A stretch of DNA of 64,000 nucleotides. It comes from Myxococcus dinghuensis (lineage in GTDB: Bacteria; Myxococcota; Myxococcia; Myxococcales; Myxococcaceae). Below the pieces are notes generated by a model, which saw only the letters and a program-made list of their open reading frames with translations, did no database searches and was not told the DNA's origin. This document shows positions 61,439 through 64,000 of this stretch, one piece after another. Each line of letters begins with the position of its first letter. Position 1 is the first letter of the stretch. A program made the position numbers and the translations under genes. The stretch is from contig NZ_JAKCFB010000005.1 in the NCBI RefSeq assembly GCF_024198235.1, forward strand, positions 310,001-374,000, in the 5' to 3' direction.

Positions 61439-62692
61439 ATGCACTTCAAGTTCGTCCACGCCGCGGATCTCCACCTGGATACCCCATTCCGCGGCGTGGC
61501 CACGCAGGGGCCGCTGCTCGGGCGCTTCCAGGAGTCCACCTTCCGGGCGTTGTCGCGCATCGTCGACCTGTGCCTGCGCGAGCGCGTCGTCTTCCTGCTG
61601 CTGGCCGGGGACCTGTTCGACGTGAAGGACCGCTCGGTGCGGGCGCGGCTGGCGCTGCGACGCGAGCTGGGGCGGCTGCACGAGGCGGGCATCGAGACCT
61701 TCATCGTCCACGGGAATCATGATCCGCTGAGCGGCGACTCGGGGGCGCTGGGGCTGCCCGCGTCGGTGAAGGTGTTCGGTCCGGACTGGGAGGAGGCGGA
61801 GGTGCGCCGCGAGGGGCGCCGGCTGTGCCGCGTGCAGGGCATCTCCTATCCCGACGTGGAGGTGCGCGAGGACCTGTCCGCGCGCTTCCAGCGCACGAGC
61901 GACGACTTCGCCGTGGGCCTGCTGCACGCCAACCTGGGCGGCGCGGAGGGCCACGCCAACTACGCCCCCTGCACCCCCGCGGGCCTGGGCGCGCGCGGCC
62001 TGGACTACTGGGCCCTGGGCCACGTGCACACGCGCAGCGAGCAGTGGCTCCCGGGCGGAGGGCTCGCGGTGTACCCGGGCAATCCCCAGGGCCGCCACGT
62101 CCTGGAGACGGGGCCGCGCGGCTGCGTGCTGGTGGAGGTACACGATGGCGCCACGCGGCGGCGGTTCGTGCCGGTCGACACCGTGCGCTGGCACAGGCTG
62201 GAGGTGCCGCTGACCGGCGTGGCCACGCTGGACGCGCTGCTGGCGACGACCCGCGAGGCCGTGGACGCCGCGTGCGCCGAGGAGCTGGAGGGCCACGCGG
62301 CCCGCGTCGTCCTCACCGGGCGGGGGCCGCTGCACCGCGAGCTGGCCCGCCCCGGCGCGCTCGGGCAGTTGGAGACGGAGCTGCGCGAGCACCTGACGCG
62401 GGGCCATCCCCCCGTGCTGCTGGAGTCGCTGCGGGATGGCAGCCGCCCGGAGCTGGACTGGGACGCGCTGCACGCCGACGGGGGCTTCGCGCACACGCTG
62501 CTCGACGAGTCGCACGCGATGACCGAGGACCCGGAAGCCCTCGCGAAGCTGTGGGAGCAGGAGGCGCTGGGCAGCCTGGGCCAGCGACTCAAGCGGCTGG
62601 GCGTGGACGTGCTGGAGACGCCGCGCGCGGACTGGGTGTCCCGCGCGGGGATGATGGGGCTGGAGGCGCTGCACGACGAGGAGGGCACATGA
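61439..62692 (+). CDS. DNA repair exonuclease, SbcD/YhaO-like
   Basis: 417 residues from ATG 61439, with GGGGAGG upstream. Metallophosphoesterase motifs are in order: HAADLHLD, LLAGDLFD, VHGNHD, LLHANLGG, and GHVHTR near YWALGHVHTRSEQW. This matches the SbcD/Mre11 family, and the downstream gene suggests the YhaO/YhaN subgroup. These pairs process DNA ends or single strands. The start codon of the ATPase gene lies in the stop (ATGA). In-frame upstream sequence to 61295 overlaps the preceding gene and is not used. Confidence 0.92.
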   Translation: MHFKFVHAADLHLDTPFRGVATQGPLLGRFQESTFRALSRIVDLCLRERVVFLLLAGDLFDVKDRSVRARLALRRELGRLHEAGIETFIVHGNHDPLSGDSGALGLPASVKVFGPDWEEAEVRREGRRLCRVQGISYPDVEVREDLSARFQRTSDDFAVGLLHANLGGAEGHANYAPCTPAGLGARGLDYWALGHVHTRSEQWLPGGGLAVYPGNPQGRHVLETGPRGCVLVEVHDGATRRRFVPVDTVRWHRLEVPLTGVATLDALLATTREAVDAACAEELEGHAARVVLTGRGPLHRELARPGALGQLETELREHLTRGHPPVLLESLRDGSRPELDWDALHADGGFAHTLLDESHAMTEDPEALAKLWEQEALGSLGQRLKRLGVDVLETPRADWVSRAGMMGLEALHDEEGT

Positions 62693-64000
62693 AGCCAGGG
62701 CTGCGCATCGACGCGCTGCGGGTGCGGCGCTTCGGGCACTTCTCGGAGTTCTCCCTCCAGCTCGGTCCCGGGCTGCACCTGCTCTACGGCCCCAACGAGG
62801 CGGGCAAGAGCACGCTGCTGGCCTTCCTGCGCGGCATGCTGTTCGGCTTCGAGCGCCGCGGCCACCCGGAGCGCTACGAGCCCGCGGAGGACATCCCCTT
62901 CGGCGGCGAGCTGCAGGTGTCCACGAGCACCGGACCGCTGTGCATCCGCCGCACGGCGACACCGCGAGGCCGCAGGTCGGAGAGCGTCTCCGTGCTGGGC
63001 CCCGACGGCGAGCCGGTGTCGGAGGAGCGGCTCAAGGACGCGCGCGGGCACGTGTCCCGGGAGCTGTTCTTCGACGTCTTCGCCTTCCGGTTGGAGGAGC
63101 TGGCGGGCTTCGAGCAGCTCACCCGGGAGCAGGGCGCGTCGGAGGCGCTGGTGGCCGCGAGCATGCGCGGCGCGCGCCGGCTCCCGGAGGCGCTCGCCGC
63201 GTTCCGCAAGAGCGCCGAGCAGCTCTTCAAGCCCAACGGGACGAACCCCGAGCTGAACGTGAAGCTGCGCGAGCTGGAGGAGGTGCAGGAGCAGTTGCGC
63301 CAGGAGGGAGACCGGCCCGCGCTGTACTTCGCGAAGAAGGACCGGCTGGAGGCGCTCGGCGTCGAGCACCTGAGGCTGGAGGCGGAGGTCGACGCCGCGG
63401 ACCAGGAGGTGGGGCGGCTGGCGCGGCTGGAGGCGGCGCTCGGGGACGTGACGGCGCTGGCGGAGGCTCGCGCGGAGCTGGCGACCCTGCCCACGCTGGA
63501 GACCTTCCCCGAGGGCGGAGAGGCGCGGCTGGACGACACGCTCCACCGCAGCCGTGGCTATCACGCGGAGGCCGCCCGGCTGGCGGAGCGGCTGAAGACC
63601 ACCCAGGCGGAGCTGGAGCGGCTGTCCCTGCCCTCGCCGGTGCGTGGACGCGAGGAGGCGCTGCGCCTGGTGGTGGCGGCGTACGCCGAGCGCTCGGAGC
63701 TGCTGCGCGCGCTGCCCGCCCGGCGCGCGACGTTGGAGGCGAAGCGGCGACAGGTGGAGGTCGCGCTCGCGGAGCTGGGGCTGGGCATCGACGGGCCGGC
63801 GCTGCTCGCCCTCGACCTGAGCGCGGGCGCGCGCGCGGGACTGGAGACACTCGCGGCGCGGCTGGACTCCGTGGACGCGAGCCGGCGTGAGGTGAGCAGC
63901 ACCCTGACGCGGGCGCGCGTGGAGCGGGAGCGGTTGGATGGCGTGCTGACGCGGATGGACGCGGAGCTGGCGACCCTCCCGGAGGCACGGCCCGCGCAGG
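62689..64000 (+). CDS. AAA ATPase, YhaN/SbcC-like (partial, runs off the window)
   Basis: Begins at ATG 62689 within the exonuclease gene's stop and stays open to the end, 437 codons. The N-terminus LRIDALRVRRFGHFSEFSLQL is the typical first strand of SMC/SbcC-type ATPases, with Walker A GPNEAGKST near residue 35. ELFFDVFAFRLEELAGFEQL and RRLPEALAAFRKSAEQLFKPNGTNP are hallmark segments of YhaN-like proteins (AAA_27). A long coiled coil starts near residue 180. The Walker B and signature motifs must lie beyond the window. Partner of the SbcD/YhaO-like nuclease. Confidence 0.92.
   Translation, partial: MKPGLRIDALRVRRFGHFSEFSLQLGPGLHLLYGPNEAGKSTLLAFLRGMLFGFERRGHPERYEPAEDIPFGGELQVSTSTGPLCIRRTATPRGRRSESVSVLGPDGEPVSEERLKDARGHVSRELFFDVFAFRLEELAGFEQLTREQGASEALVAASMRGARRLPEALAAFRKSAEQLFKPNGTNPELNVKLRELEEVQEQLRQEGDRPALYFAKKDRLEALGVEHLRLEAEVDAADQEVGRLARLEAALGDVTALAEARAELATLPTLETFPEGGEARLDDTLHRSRGYHAEAARLAERLKTTQAELERLSLPSPVRGREEALRLVVAAYAERSELLRALPARRATLEAKRRQVEVALAELGLGIDGPALLALDLSAGARAGLETLAARLDSVDASRREVSSTLTRARVERERLDGVLTRMDAELATLPEARPAQ

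Overview
The window reads as chromosomal DNA of a myxobacterium of the Myxococcus/Corallococcus/Pyxidicoccus type. The evidence is very high GC with strong third-position G/C bias, many lipoproteins and outer-membrane barrels, a MYXO-CTERM-like C-terminus, tandem TIGR02996 proteins, an NtrC-type sigma-54 activator and a SitA-like toxin with its immunity gene. I see no tRNA, rRNA, CRISPR array, transposase or phage gene. Species assignment is inference.

Layout. 0-6.2 kb: end of a barrel-like protein, hypothetical and beta-propeller genes, two paralogous small membrane proteins with four cysteines, an AlgB-like sigma-54 response regulator and a lipoprotein. 6.5-8.4 kb: SitA5-like AHH-nuclease lipoprotein toxin plus Imm11/DUF1629 immunity protein. 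8.5-12 kb: hemerythrin, then a KinB-like histidine kinase translationally coupled to a short KdpD that has only the sensor and USP parts. 12-21 kb: barrel protein, NADP-dependent dehydrogenase, RNA ligase, SGNH hydrolase, ECF sigma factor with membrane protein, nucleoside hydrolase, lipoprotein. 21-27.8 kb: poly-Gly and Cys-repeat surface proteins, a large membrane protein, a retropepsin-PDZ protein with a TrmB-like regulator. 28-35.5 kb: the K+ ATPase operon kdpFABC, preceded by a 26-residue peptide and a barrel gene, with a second, paralogous barrel gene divergent.

35.5-47.3 kb: a MYXO-CTERM protein that looks like a dead metzincin, three tandem TIGR02996 paralogues, an ArsR/double-SRPBCC operon, a beta-helix lipoprotein, and a two-gene module made of a 73-residue protein and a CHAT-SAVED fusion. 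47.5-54 kb: cytochrome b plus YedY-like molybdoenzyme, STAS-like and alpha/beta-hydrolase genes, a DNA-methylase-like enzyme, a ferritin-like protein, and a hydrolase/DehI-family pair. 54.3-57.6 kb: four genes joined by three ATGA overlaps (unknown, histidine-kinase-like, isoprenoid-synthase-like, methyltransferase). 57.7-64 kb: small lipoprotein, a carboxypeptidase-regulatory-repeat protein, and an SbcD/YhaO-YhaN-type nuclease/ATPase pair running off the end.

Three points stand out. (1) The CHAT-SAVED protein is built like a cyclic-oligonucleotide-activated protease, but no cyclase or CRISPR system is visible; the small gene coupled to it resembles the two ends of a CD-NTase without its core. 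(2) The four-gene terpene-like operon carries its own kinase-like membrane protein that lacks a clear phospho-histidine. (3) The kdp genes have a good sigma-54 promoter match and an upstream 11-bp dyad; together with the split KdpD/KinB-like/AlgB-like genes this suggests, as inference only, NtrC-type control of potassium uptake in place of KdpE.
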